Source: Sphagnum compactum (taxonomy: Eukaryota; Bryophyta; Sphagnopsida; Sphagnales). From it: DNA of 64,000 nt. Below, one piece after another: positions 11,569-23,620 of the stretch (its first letter is position 1; every line of letters begins with the position of its first letter). Both the position numbers and the translations under genes were made by a program. Under the pieces are notes generated by a model. The model had not been told where the DNA came from. It ran no database searches and saw only the letters and a list, made by a program, of their open reading frames with translations. The DNA lies in contig OZ234494.1 in assembly GCA_965153455.1 (NCBI GenBank), positions 25,101,354-25,165,353 on the forward strand. Direction: 5' to 3'.

Positions 11569-13975
11569 TTCTCTCCATCTCCATGTCCTGAGGGAAAATG
11601 GGGTTAAGATTTTAGCTCCAAAATCTTGGAACTGAAGTCATGCCATAGCTCCATCCCTTGTGTCAATCTTCGTTAGCGGGGCGGGAAGGTCATGGCTGTC
11701 AGTCCTTCAGTTAGTGCTTACTGTGCATGTTTACAGGTCTGCCTTGACAGGATACCAGCTCCCCTTTCTGGACATTTCAATGTGGCATTAACACTTTGTG
11801 TAAGTTGCATTTAACACTTCATATATTATGGTAAACCTAATACTACACTACTAGAGCCTTCACCTTATTGAGTGAGGGCCAGGGTCACATGCACTGGAAC
11901 CTTTCACCTTCTTTAAGGCAGAGCCATGGCTTCATTTACCAAGGTAAATGTTAGATTTTGGACTCAACGACTCTAACTTAGTCTTAGAACCAAATATCCA
12001 TAATCTATTGGGTCTCTACCAAATACATATGATTCATGTAAGGTTTCTATTAGGTTTTTAACCAATTTTATCTTCAACATGTTAATTTTGTTAGGAATGT
12101 TAGTTTCGCTGTTCAATTGAATCTTATTAAGATAGTCCTAAACTAATCGTGTTGTTAAGTGTGTTTTAGTTTCAAATCAATTCAAATGTGAACTGAGTTT
12201 GAAATATTTCATGTGTGGGATATAATCCCAAGTTATGTGTTCTCAAATCACTCTTGATGATTTGAGACTTTAAAATACACAAGTTTGATATTGTTATAGG
12301 TTTTATGTGGTTTTATGCACGTTGTGTTTGTGCACATTGTGTGTGGATTCTATTTGTGTTTTGGGTTTGCATTGTTGTGAGTTTTGCAAATGAATTGTGT
12401 TTTGAATCGTCAGAAGTCTAGTAATGTTGTATCGTGTTACATTTGAATTCAATTTGTTTAGGCACCAATTTTTGTTTTGATTATGTTGCGCATAGGATAT
12501 GGCATGTGGCACAGTTGTTAATTGTTGGTTGTTAATAATCTTTTTTTTTTAAAAGTTACATTACAAGGAATTTGCATATTAACAAATGGTTTTTTTGATT
12601 AATTTTCAGTTGTAAATGCCACATGTGACTACAATTTGCTTGAGTCATTTTAGACAAGTCGCATAAAATTTCAATTACAAAAGACAATACGTGACACCAA
12701 GTCACAATGGCAATCACATGAAAATGCAACTTACATGAACATTTCATTCAACCAAATTAGCTTATGTGGCATTATTGTCTTGCAATTGTTTTTACGACTA
12801 AACAATTTAGTCACATTAATTATATAGATATTTTTAAATGTTTAATATTTTTTAAATATTAAAATAAACTTATTATTTTTGTGTGTATATATAGTTGATA
12901 ATTTTATTAATTTTAATATATAAGTTGTTGACACATGTCATTACCTAGGTTAAACTAAAAGTTAAATTTAAGGTTCACTTTTCGTGACAATATAGCAATA
13001 TGCATTCTATTTATCTTACTTGATTCAAAACATTATACAAAACATCATTTTCAATATTTGATATCTTATTGATAATTTGTCCATATGGCAAGGTTTAAAA
13101 TTTAATCTCAATTTTTTTTCAATAATGTACACAACTATGTATTTTTTCTTTCAAAAATTTGAACTAAATTGAAAAGAAAAGACTTCAATTTTGTTATTGA
13201 ATACCATTTCAATGACCGTTCCTTGGAAAAAATTCATTCAAGCACATGATTTATGAATGGAAAAAAACTTTGTGGATAATATAAAAATGAATAAAATTGT
13301 ATATTTTGTATCTTAAACTTTCATTTGATTCTAAAAATTACGTTATACAATTTTTTTTTCATATCATAATTTTAATATTAGAATTTAATTTAGATGTGTG
13401 ATATATAATGTATTCACATATAATATTTATAAATGGATATAAATACATTATAATATAAATATAATAGAATGAGAGGTTTTCATCCAAAATTTGGATGCAA
13501 TGAATTTTTCGTCCATTTCCCTCTAGTTAAAACTTAATGGTTGAACATGGGTCTAATGACTAGATAGAGATTTTTTTGTTTTAAAAAAACTAGGCAATTT
13601 TGGTCTTATGATTGGATGTGTGAAAAAAAAACCAAAGGAAAAAATCACAAAATTATTTTGAAACTATAAAAGAATCTATGACCTAAAAATTAGTTTATGA
13701 CAAATTTTAAGAAAATAATAATTCATTCACATAGAATTGAAATTATGTGTTATCTATGCCAGTGGATTCTTGGAAAAAGGGGCTACCCACATGAGGAAAT
13801 TGGAAGGTTTCTACAAGGTGGCAAGATGTAGAAGATGGAATGTGTGGATCAAATTCTGTTGGATTTTTTACAACTTTTTGTTTATGCCAATAAGCACCCA
13901 TTCTTATAACCTGCAAATGGTGGACTACCATGTTGTTGACCTTTGAATTTATGTCATAATTCTTGAACAAAAACT

Positions 13976-14026
13976 ACAAAAGTGGGAATTTATATGTTCT
14001 ATGAAAAATTTAATTCCCACTTTTGT
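13976..14026. repeat. Perfect 15-bp hairpin
   Basis: ACAAAAGTGGGAATT at 13976-13990 is exactly complementary to AATTCCCACTTTTGT at 14012-14026, with a 21-base AT-rich loop. It may be the core of a foldback element. It is not followed by a T-tract and no gene ends here, so a transcription role is not indicated. Confidence 0.8.
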
Positions 14027-14844
14027 GTTGTTGGGTTATGCATTTGTTTCCTATCACTATGATGGTTGGGTTATCATTTATTTTTCAAAAGGTAGGGGGG
14101 TTTGTCAAATTGCGCGCCATTGGAAAATAACCTAAAAAAATAAGCACACGATCATAAGTTGATCTCTCAAAAACTTATGCACACTTCATAATGAAAGACC
14201 TAAGGTGAAAGGCTACAAGTCATCCCACACATGCTAACTATTACAATGAACCTTGGGGTTATAATTTGTGTGGTTAATGGTTAGGCATGGAACAAGACTA
14301 CCCACCGATTCTAACCATTGTAGGTCCTACTTGACTTTTGATTTGCCTAAACATAATGATAAGGGTGTAGTAGCTTGGTTAAGTTGGGTTGCATTCAAAG
14401 ATGATAACCAAACCGACTCCATTGTTTGGTTGTGGTGATGAAATTGGGTTGATGACCAATAAATCATAGTTGTTATGTTCATAATGAGATTCACATCCGT
14501 TTGGCCCTATGGAATGTTTTTGGTGAATGTAGGCACCTTGACTTAAGTTTAAGTTAAGCCCACAAGTTCAACAATTCAAGAATTGGGGTTTGAAACCTAT
14601 GGTTTAATGATAAAATACCACAAAATGTCACAAGATTTGAAAACAACGAAAATTTCAAATATAAATGGTATTAGTGGGTTTACAAGGTTGGGGGTTTAGT
14701 TTTGACCATTGACATCACCATCATCACCATAATCAAAAAGGGAGTTTTCAAATTTGTATTTGGATTTTATGACAAGTAGTTATGGGTTGTTGCACCATTG
14801 CTATGAGACATGAATGAATTCTATGGAACCACGAAGGGGGCCCC

Positions 14845-15362
14845 ATTGGAATTTAGGGGCAATTGACACCATAAAGGTGTATGACTTCATCCAAGAATTT
14901 GACAATTGGTGTGATATGCAACAAATGCATAATCCACAATTACTCACATCTTCCATAAAATGGAAGAGATTGTTCTAACATTTGGAAAGGTCGTTTATAA
15001 ACAATTACCATGAGTTTAGGCATGCCCATGAAATTCAGATTGAAAAATGGTGCATGTACTAATTGTCAAACTATCTTTCCATCAACAAGGGTACTATGGC
15101 CCCAAGTGTTGTTATGATTTCAAATACAACTACAAAAACTCCTAATAGTAGTTCAACTAATGGAAGCTTAAGTGTTGGTGGAAATGGTGGTTTTGACCCA
15201 ACCATTAATGGACGCGGTCCCAAGCCAACATTCAGTTCCTTGTTAATTTTTTTAACAAGTTGTGACGAAATTACCAAAAGGTTCAAACATAATAGTTACA
15301 AAATTTGCAAAAATTCCAATGTAAGCTGCACAAGAATCTATAAAAGGCATATGCATGGATAA
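14845..15362 (+). pseudogene. Relic of a retrotransposon gag-like reading frame
   Basis: One frame runs from about 14850 to the stop at 15360-15362 and is broken by only two internal TAA codons, after KWKRLF and after EKWCMY. Readable text includes TIKVYDFIQEFDNWCDMQ and HLERSFINNYHEFRHAHE, aromatic- and charge-rich helices of the kind seen in plant retrotransposon gag proteins. A Thr/Ser/Gly-rich segment follows. No zinc knuckle, protease or reverse transcriptase is visible nearby and no long terminal repeats were found, so the assignment rests on character and not on a diagnostic motif. Confidence 0.35.
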
Positions 15363-15815
15363 ATAGGTTGATCGCTATGACATGGGTGAAAATATTTTAA
15401 AGTGTACCACCTAGGAAAAAAAAGACCTAATCCTTATTGTAATTTTTTTCAACATTAACAAATTTCCTTTTTTTTCAAAGTCCTCAAAATGGTGCAACAC
15501 AACCTTCCTGGAGTTCCCAATAAATGAGAATTTCTTCTTGACATATGTATCCCTGGTTTCCACCTCAAACTTCCAACATCCCACAAATTACAATAAAAAT
15601 GTTGTATTCAAACCGATCCATTCACCCCTTGTGACCATGAAAATGTTGTATTCGAATCAACCCATTCACCCCCTTGTGACGTCTGTCATTTCCACCAAAC
15701 CTACGTATTTTTTTCATGTTCTTGTTCTACATCTATCTGATCTCCAAAGTCAGGTACACAATGAAAAGTAGTTGGAGTCCTCGGAGATAACTTAAAAACT
15801 TGATTGTGGTCATTT

Positions 15816-16749
15816 CCAGTGTTGGCCGATTCTCCCACCCACCGATCGAAAACTAACGTCGATCGATTTTCAGTTCGATTCTCAGTGAGAACCAGCCAAC
15901 GAGAATCTCTGGATGATGAAAACGAGCCAGTGAGAATCGATGATGAAAACCTCCATGAAACCGGATTGAAAATTCTCAACTGGCATCCAATCTAAGAATC
16001 AGACCGGTTTTCGCATTTAGAGAAGGGTCCAGTTCTCATTGTAAAAACTAAAAAGTAAATATTAGAGTTATCCGGAAAAGTCATTTGGGCCTGAGTTGCA
16101 CCCCCCCCGGCCCCATTTGATGCTTCATCCCCTCTTGGCTGTTGTCCGCAAAGTCATGAAATTTTATTAAAGAAGCGAGTATGAAATACTGAAACTCAGC
16201 ATTAAATGCACCAGGCTCCAGAACATTCATAACTACAGTACACATAGCAGCAACAGTGATTGGTTGAAAGCGATTAAGAAAAGAAAGGACCAATTTGGTG
16301 CTAAACTGAGTTTCATGCCTCGTTGAAGCCCAATGTACCTTTTTTTTTTTTTTGGGCTGTTTTTTTGAAATCTCGTCCCCTATGTGACCAAACAGGGGTT
16401 CCAATGCCGTCTTTGTTTAACTTTACAGATAACTTTAATAAATAAAAAGTAAAAATTTTAAGTTAAAAAAATTAAGTTTATCACTAAAATTTTATATCTC
16501 TATATATATATATATAAAACAAAAAATCACGATTTGTGACAACCATCTCTAAAAATTGATTGGTTTAAAATTTTGTGAGAATCACTAATCTTGAAAACTG
16601 CTTAACTAAATTTTTTTTATAAATTTTGAAAATCGAGGTAATTCTCAAAATGGGAATTTCAAAAAAATTAAATTGAGGTGATTCTTAGAACCTGCCCCAA
16701 AAACCAGAACCAACAATTCTCATGAAAAAATGAAAATCGGCCAACGTTG
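15816..16749. mobile_element. Non-autonomous hAT-like DNA transposon (copy 3) with exact target-site duplication
   Basis: The left terminus CAGTGTTGGCCGATTCTC pairs with the right terminus, complement of CAACGTTGGCCGATTTTC, with three mismatches in 18. GTCATTTC lies immediately outside both ends (15808-15815 and 16750-16757), an exact 8-bp duplication that defines the 934-bp element. It carries no transposase, but an internal minus-strand frame (16081-16404) contains NAEFQYFI and LIKFHDFAD. A related sequence lies on the plus strand at about 22260-22500, so the cargo also exists outside this copy. Confidence 0.85.
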
Positions 16750-16757
16750 GTCATTTC

Positions 16758-19700
16758 TTCAAAACAATCGCAAAAACAAAAAAAAAAAAAAAAAAAACAC
16801 CACTAATTCATTGTATTCACAAACCAACAATCTCTAATTGCAAAAAACAATGCATAACTCTTTCAGAATCCATTGTTCTCTAATTGCAAAAAATAATGCA
16901 TAACTCTTTCAGAATCCATTTTTTATTCCTTCCATCACGCACCCATTCTTCGAAATTAGCATCCTGGGAGCCCACCATTGCCAAGGATCATCAAGAACTC
17001 TGCAACAAAGAACTTGGCTCATCCAGAACCTTAACATAACTCACACAATGCAACACCATAAGTTTCTCCAAAGCCATTAACTTGCAACAAACAAACAATC
17101 ACACTCACATGTACCCCAAAAATTTTAAAGATTCATCAACTACCACACTTTCTTGTCATTTTTTTCTTTCAGTATCTCCACACTCTTTTCATTAGATTTC
17201 CATTCATAAAAAACTTATCATCCAACTCCATTTCCTCCCACACTATGATCTTCTCATTTTCCAATGGCCTTCTCTAATGGGGATTGCCACGGGTTATATG
17301 ACCCACCACCAACCCACCAGCACACCACTCATCGGAAACCAGTTACTTCTTAAGTTTTGGATGAATCACAACTGAGTTCCACCTTGGTAACCTGTCTTGG
17401 AAACCCTTCTAATTCCTCATCCTTTATCTATGTAACTACCTCTATAAGTGGGTATAATTATCATAGTAAGTAAGTGGTTGTTACTATGTATGCAGGCAAG
17501 AGCACTTGATGGTTACTAGGGTTGGTAGATGCATGTCGATTGGTTAATACGGTAATACATAGATAATCACCATGGTTAGCTATGGGACAGGAACATAATG
17601 AAAAAGTGTTTTCTGTCCCATCCATCGTGCACTGTGTGTGGTGGTGGGTACTTGTTTTCCCTTTCGGCTATTGTAATTGCATCCGTGAAGGTGGGCTTCA
17701 TGTGTGAAGGTGGCTTCATGTATACACTTCCATTTTAAAAAAACTGGTGCAAATTCTAGCAGTAGTAGTATATGTGGGAACTGGAACAACATTTATAGAC
17801 ATGTGAGCATCCGAACATAACATTTATAACATATTCATGGCACTTGTACTACATTTTTAATGGCACAAATGATGTATAAAAGAGTTGCACAATGAATGCC
17901 CTGCACATGCTGTTGAAGGGCAAGAAAAGGGGCAAATCTTATAAGTTATAACCCAAATGCAATTGCACTTGATTGATTAATATGGGCAACTACTGGGGCA
18001 ATGAGTGTACTACCCAACAAATTCTTTTGGCAAGAAAAAGGGCAAATTCTTATTTTAGTCCCAAATTCCCTCGGGGGCAATTCAAGGCCCTAATATCATG
18101 TATGTTAGGTATGCCCATAGGTGTTAATGGGCAGATGTATAGTTGTTATGGTTGCCCATAGTCAGTACAAGAGTACTACTGAATTTTTTCCCCCCTCAGT
18201 CTGCCCATTGCCCTAAACCCTAAACCCAAGTATATATCCACTTACCCATCAATTCTCAAAAATTCAATGAACTGGTTTTGGTATCTAACCATGTTTCTCA
18301 AAAATATGGAAAAAGTTGTAGAACCAGCTACAGAATCCTCACTTCATGAAAGTTTCTGAAATAATCTGAAACCACCAGCAGTTCTTTGTTCTGAATTTTC
18401 TTTTGCAATGAACCAGAACTGATGATTCTTTGCTTTGAAATATTTAAAGAACTGGAACTGGTGGTTCTTTAGAAATTCAAAGAACCGCTGCCCAAAACAC
18501 CTGCTCCTGAAGAGTGAGAGGGATCTTACAGCTTCAGCATAAGATATCCCTTGCCTCTGTAAGAGGGCTAATTCACGGCATAACCGTTGCCCTCTAAATA
18601 CACTGAGAACTTTCATGGAGTGTAGAAGAAAGGAATTTGACAAAGCTTGGAAATGCAACTTGGCAATCTTCATTATGTGGAGTGAAATTTCCCTCATCCC
18701 CTTTCACATTCCAAGTTTGTTAATAACTCAATTCAAACCCAAGAGCTCGTCAAGCAAGTGCATGCCACAATTTGTTGACATGACATAGTGAAAGCATATT
18801 GGCAATTTGACTTTTCAAACTTCCATTTAAAGGAACATATATGAATTTAGGCTTATGTTGACTCCCAAACATTCCATGCAAAGGAAAAGAATTGTGTTCC
18901 ATAAAAAGGCGTTGAGGTTTAGTGTGTTCCAAGTTGCACCCGTCCAAAGATCCCTCCTTCCTAAGCTTTCCTCAAACTATTGAATTGGATGACATTAAGT
19001 TAAGCTCCTAAATGACATTTGTAAATTCAAGTCACCTGATGATTTCCGAGTAATAGTTGGCCTGGTCAACAAATGTCAGAAAAATAGTTGCATCCAATGT
19101 TCAGGATTCAGTAATTTATAGCAACAAAAATCCATTTCTTTCTCCAACAAAGGGCAAAACAAGGATCAAAATATGTAGTCATGAATTATCAAATGACACA
19201 ATTTATTGAAGATCATGGCAAGGCAATTAACTTGAGAAACCCTCAATTATATGCAAATTGAAGTTAACAAGTAGGCAAGTTAACTTCATGAGCAAAGATG
19301 GTGGCTAGCTTTAGCATTTCACTATAATTTGTACACAAAGATTGGACGGTCAACCTAAGGCTCCAAGACAAGATGACTTTTCCAATAACCTTATAATATA
19401 TGATAACTTGTTTAGGGTGCACATTGGGTGTGAAAGCCACCCACAAATACCATCTTTAGGACAATGACCCACCCATCACTATATATATATATAGAAGGTG
19501 ACCTTTTCATTTAAGAGACCATATTCATTTAAGGGCTACCTTAAAGGACCACCCTTGCTCATACCTCCATCACCTTCAATGAAGGTATAATTTGGTCTAT
19601 GAAACTTATAAATTGGAAAATGAAAGAAGAAAAATTCTTAACAGGAGAAAATTGTTTGGGCAATGGTTCTCATCTAGGTGTTCATGTTAAGTGGGCTATT

Positions 19701-21598
19701 AAATGGAATGGTACCAAGTGGAGTAATAACTCATACCTTCAGCTCTTTATGGAGGTAAAGTCTTGCAAACCCCCCCCCCAATTTGAGCATACTTAAAACT
19801 TTCATTAAATATTCATTCCTTTCTCTTCATCATGAAGGTAGGTATGTTCTACAGCCATCACATTTTTTCTCCTAAGGCATGAGAGCCCAAACTATTAATG
19901 GCAAGAAGGACTTGGGCTCAAACTCCTAAATAGCTAATAATGCTAAGCTCAACATTAAACAATCCAGTCACTAAGTTAGTTTTTGCCAATACTAGTTAAC
20001 TTCTAAGTATACTAGTTAGGAGTAACTACTTTGCTCCCTTGTCAGCCTTGCCATAAACACCAGGGACCAGAATCAACTGACATTCTGGTACTGGGAATAA
20101 TTTAGATGTCAGATTTGGGGAGTTTGTGCAAATAACCCAATTGAGACAAAGTGTTCAATCTTTTTACATGATATAATATTAAATTCAGAGAGTACTTCAA
20201 AAGTGGGGGAGCAATAAAAGCTTCTACTAAGCAATTCCAACATATGCATTTGTGAACATATTGTTCATTTTTCCTCAAGTTCCCATGTGCTCCTCAAGCT
20301 GTTCCCAATAGCATCACATTTTTAAGTTTATCTTACATCCTTTGCTTAAATTCTACCCCTTAAATTATGTAGACAATTAGGAAAATTTACATAATCTTCT
20401 ATATTGCTAGTGATGATAATGTGAATGCTTTTTTTTTAATTTTCAGTTTTTTTTAATGATGGGTGAATCCAAGAGACCAATGCAAAAGAAAATCACTTTG
20501 GACAAACTCCACACAACTAACTAATACAAGTAACATTATCAAAGAGGATGAATAGGTAGTACTTGATCAAAGTGAGAATAATAAGCATACTTGCATGTGA
20601 ACATGTTAAACCTTAGGGATAAAAACTAGTACTTCTGAAACCTTTTTTTTATTTGAAAGGTTGCAAAACCTTCATAGTCAACAACTTCATGTATTAGTTT
20701 GGCATAAATCTAAATTGAGCTTTTGAGGAAAACATGGGGACTTCCGACTATGAAATGTCAAGGGACAACTATGTGCACTAGACAAGAATTAATTAACTAC
20801 CTTGACTCGAACCTTAAACCAAACCTTAAAAAGCCGGACAACATATATACTTTCTCCAAGCTCCACACATAATTCATTGGCCGAACAAAACAAACACACA
20901 AACAAGACAAAATAGACAACATGCACTTTAAGACACCTCCAGATTTTTGCTTGTGGGGCTCCATCATCACAAGACAAAATTAGGGCCAAATGTGGAGCCG
21001 TCTTTAATTGCATGGGTTTAGGGCACTTTCCTGCTCACATTTAATTTACCTGCTTTTAGGGCACACAACTAAAGAGGGTTGTTATTTTTGGAGTCATAAA
21101 AAGTACATAACTATAAGTTCTCTTTCATTTATAAGGTTATCCTTATTATTAGTAAAACCCTTCCCATTCATGATAAATAATTCTTGTCCACTCAAGCTTA
21201 ACTATAAATGGAACCCTAAAAATTAACTTTACTTGGCTTGGTTAGATGGGCTGATCCCATTTTGACTGAACAAAAGCCCCACTAGAATTTGTGGAGATTG
21301 GAACTTGGAACTATGTATACCTTATTACAATACTAAAAATTATGTTCAAACTCATCAATGTGTACCCACAAAGGTACAAGGCTCATTACAAAGGTACCCA
21401 TTAACCCTATGATCAAATGTGTGTGTGTGTGTGTGTATTGCACTTTGCTCCCAAGCATTAAATAATTAACATCATTTTTTTCTAAGAAAAATCATGTCTT
21501 GCATCATGTCATATTGATATTGTACGACGGTAACAATCCGCAAACTGGTGAAAATTTCACAAGGACTGTGCCTTCATCCATGCTGTGTAATGGAAGTA
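16758..21598. other. Intergenic DNA without a supported gene
   Basis: The stretch begins with a poly-A run (about 16775-16797) and a 50-bp near-duplicate containing CTCTAATTGCAAAAAA at 16831 and 16874. A CCCTAAACCCTAAACCC telomere-type motif lies at about 18212. Words such as GAACTGGTGGTTCTTTAGA at 18240-18510 resemble the hAT-like elements, and the end GCTGCCCAAAACACCTG near 18490 could be a decayed terminus. The dinucleotide runs are (TA)n near 19480 and (GT)n at 21419-21437. No coding signal stands out. Confidence 0.5.
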
Positions 21599-21600
21599 AC

Positions 21601-21950
21601 CAAATTGGGTGTCACAAGGATTGGGTTTTGATGGTGTTTAATGTAGCCAAATTGGGTTGGTGTCACAAGGATGGCATTTTTATGGTGTTCAATGTAGCCT
21701 AATTCGCTCACTGTCACAAGGATGGCATTTTTATGGTGTTTAATGTAGCCAAAATGGGTCGGTGTCATAAGGATGGCATTTTTATGGTGTTTAATGTAGC
21801 CAAATTGGGTCGGTGTCACAAGGATGGCATTTTTATGGTTTTTAATGTAGCCAAATTGGGTTGGTGTCACAATGTTGGCATTTTTATAGTGTTTAATGTA
21901 GCCAAATTGGGTTGGTGTCACAAGGATAGCATTTTGATGCCAGTTTTAAC
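21601..21950. repeat. 51-bp minisatellite, about seven units
   Basis: The motif GTCACAAGGA recurs at 21611, 21662, 21713, 21764, 21815, 21866 and 21917, exactly 51 bp apart. A unit also carries GGCATTTTTATGGTGTTTAATGTAGCC and AAATTGGGT. Since 51 is 17 codons, both strands are open: the minus strand repeats VTPTQFGYIKHHKNAIL and the plus strand a 17-residue unit with CHKDGIFMVFNVAKLG. Nothing shows that either is translated. Confidence 0.95.
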
Positions 21951-22259
21951 ATCTCATGGCGTAAATAGCATGAGCATTTATGTCAGGCTAGTACTTACTT
22001 AATTCTCACACCCCTTGTTCTCACACCAAACAAACAATGTCAATTGCAAGTCCAAGGACCTGATTTATCTATAAGGATGAGCATTTTCTTTTTTCCAACA
22101 AATTTTTGCCACTTGGTAACTCAAATTAAAACAATGCATCAGAGTTATCGGTATAGTCAGGCGATTAGGGGGCGGCAATGGCCAGTTTCGACATAATAGG
22201 GCACCAAACGCGTAACTGGGAATGGAAATTTTACCAAAGAAAATAATAACTTTGACCCA

Positions 22260-22500
22260 AACTAGTTTTTCCACCAATTTTGGTGGTAAGCTGAGTTTCA
22301 TCCTGTGTTTCATTTTGCCTGAGCGTTTACACTACTGCTACATATATTTTTCACTGCTCCTACGTGTTCAACTACTAAATTACTCTCAAACCTTGTGCAT
22401 TAAATGCTGAGTTTCAGCATTTCATACCCAGATTTAATAAAATTTCTAAACTTTGCAGATATCACTGAAAGAGGGGATAGCGGGTGAAATGGATGGTGAC
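22260..22500 (+). repeat. Dispersed copy of the internal sequence of the 15816-16749 element
   Basis: GTGCATTAAATGCTGAGTTT and the following bases, then TTTAATAAAATTTC, TTTGCAGA and GAGGGGAT, match the minus strand of 16085-16330 in the same order. The shared protein-like text is NAEFQ-FI followed by a LIKF-FAD-like segment. No hAT-type ends are visible around this copy. Confidence 0.6.
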
Positions 22501-22597
22501 TTTAGGGATAACTCTATCACGTAAAAGATTTTGTGAAAAAGAAGTGCCAAAGTCCCCCCATTTTGAGGAATTGTTTTTCTGAAAACATCATATTCCG

Positions 22598-23072
22598 ACA
22601 ATAGGTTCTATCAATTGGTCAAATTACAGCAGGCTCCTAAACATTTCTACTTTCCTCTTTGACATGTAACCAAATTTGGCTAATTCCTCATGTGGACGAT
22701 GGCTCATGTGGCTACGTCACAAAATTGAAGGGGGGCATCCTGAGAACAAGATATGTTTGCAAATGGCATATTTCACAAATAAGAATATGGCCAGCAAGAA
22801 AAATGGAAAAAATAAATAGAGTGGGGTAGTGTTGTTTTTTTGGCAAACTTTTGCAAATTGCCAAGAAAAAATAAGTAAGTTGTGAAAGGTATAAAGGGTT
22901 CTATTTGGAAAAATTGGGCCCAACTCCCCCACATTATGAGAGAAAAAAAAATTAAAAAAATTAGCCATCATTATTTAGAGAGTAGGTTCCAACAAGTTGT
23001 CAAATTATAGGAGGAATCCCTCTTTTTTTTTTGTACTTCCCCCTCTGACAAGTAGCCAAATTTGGCTAAGTC
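22598..23072. repeat. Diverged direct repeat just upstream of the DUF688-like gene promoter
   Basis: A segment with TAGGTTC, TCAAATTA, a pyrimidine tract and CCAAATTTGGCTAA occurs at 22598-22690 and again at 22979-23072, 381 bp apart. The flanking blocks (a C-rich tract before, GTGGGGT then GTGTT and TGGCAAA after) are also duplicated, so the unit is about 380 bp. The palindromic word AGCCAAATTTGGCT recurs, with changes, at 30732, 31680 and 59730. Confidence 0.65.
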
Positions 23073-23199
23073 CCCTTATGTATGATAGAAAACCCACCTA
23101 CATCACATATTTGAAAAAAACAAAACACTGGGGTGAGGTGGGGTGGGGTCCAGTGTTTCTTTTGTGGCAAATTCTCACCATTTCGTGGCTTTTTTGAAA

Positions 23200-23620
23200 C
23201 TGCGATAGAGCAAAGGCCAGGGCCGCGCCGGGGGGCGGGAGGTGGGGAAAAGGGCCACACGTGAAGACCCCGCGCAACCGACTACCTACCCGGCCCGCTT
23301 CGCGCGCGCGGGCGCCGCAGGTCGCCGTGCGTGGGAGCGAGAAGTGTGCGTCTGGACTGGACTCTCGATACGGTTGTTGTCGCTGCGCTCTTCTTTCTAC
23401 TCCGTAAAACCCGGCGTCGCGGTCTTGATCGCGCTTCTGGAGGCGGATGTTGCGCCCGCACTGCAGCTGCTGCTCTGATGCCTGTGCGCGGGACGTCTTC
23501 TCTTCTTCTTCTTCTTCCTCCCCATTCCTTTGCGGTCGTTGCTGTTCAAGATACGCAGGTGAAGTTTGCAACAAATCTCTATCTCTCCCCCCCTCCCTCT
23601 CTCTCTCTCTCGTTATTTCT
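23200..23620 (+). promoter_or_regulatory. GC-rich promoter and first-exon region of the DUF688-like gene
   Basis: A sharp GC- and CpG-rich island (about 23215-23480, with GCCGCGCC and CGCGCGCGGGCGCC) interrupts AT-rich DNA. It holds a G-box CACGTG at 23258-23263 and is followed by a pyrimidine patch with (CT)n at about 23590-23612. GATACGCAG|GTGAAG near 23559 could be the donor of a non-coding first exon. The start codon lies about 2 kb downstream, so 23.6-25.4 kb would be 5'-leader intron; I see no other gene in it. Confidence 0.5.

Larger units (their letters stand above)
11577..15815. other. AT-rich intergenic DNA with repeat relics
   Basis: No gene is supported. The stretch holds a fragment of a dispersed family (about 11840-11990, related to 35107-35273 and 40649-40855), a very AT-rich core at 12800-13500, a perfect hairpin at 13976-14026 and a gag-like relic at 14845-15362, listed separately. 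Confidence 0.6.

Noticed and set aside
8100-16800. A long terminal repeat retrotransposon spanning the gag-like relic
   Set aside because: No pair of long direct repeats with TG...CA ends, no primer-binding site and no pol motifs were recognised.
18211-18231. CCCTAAACCCTAAACCC, plant telomere-type sequence
   Set aside because: Only two units, with similar traces near 6265; too short for an interstitial telomere and common in plant DNA.
18344-18697. 117-codon minus-strand frame
   Set aside because: It overlaps AGAACC-rich repeat-like DNA related to the hAT-like elements and has no domain.
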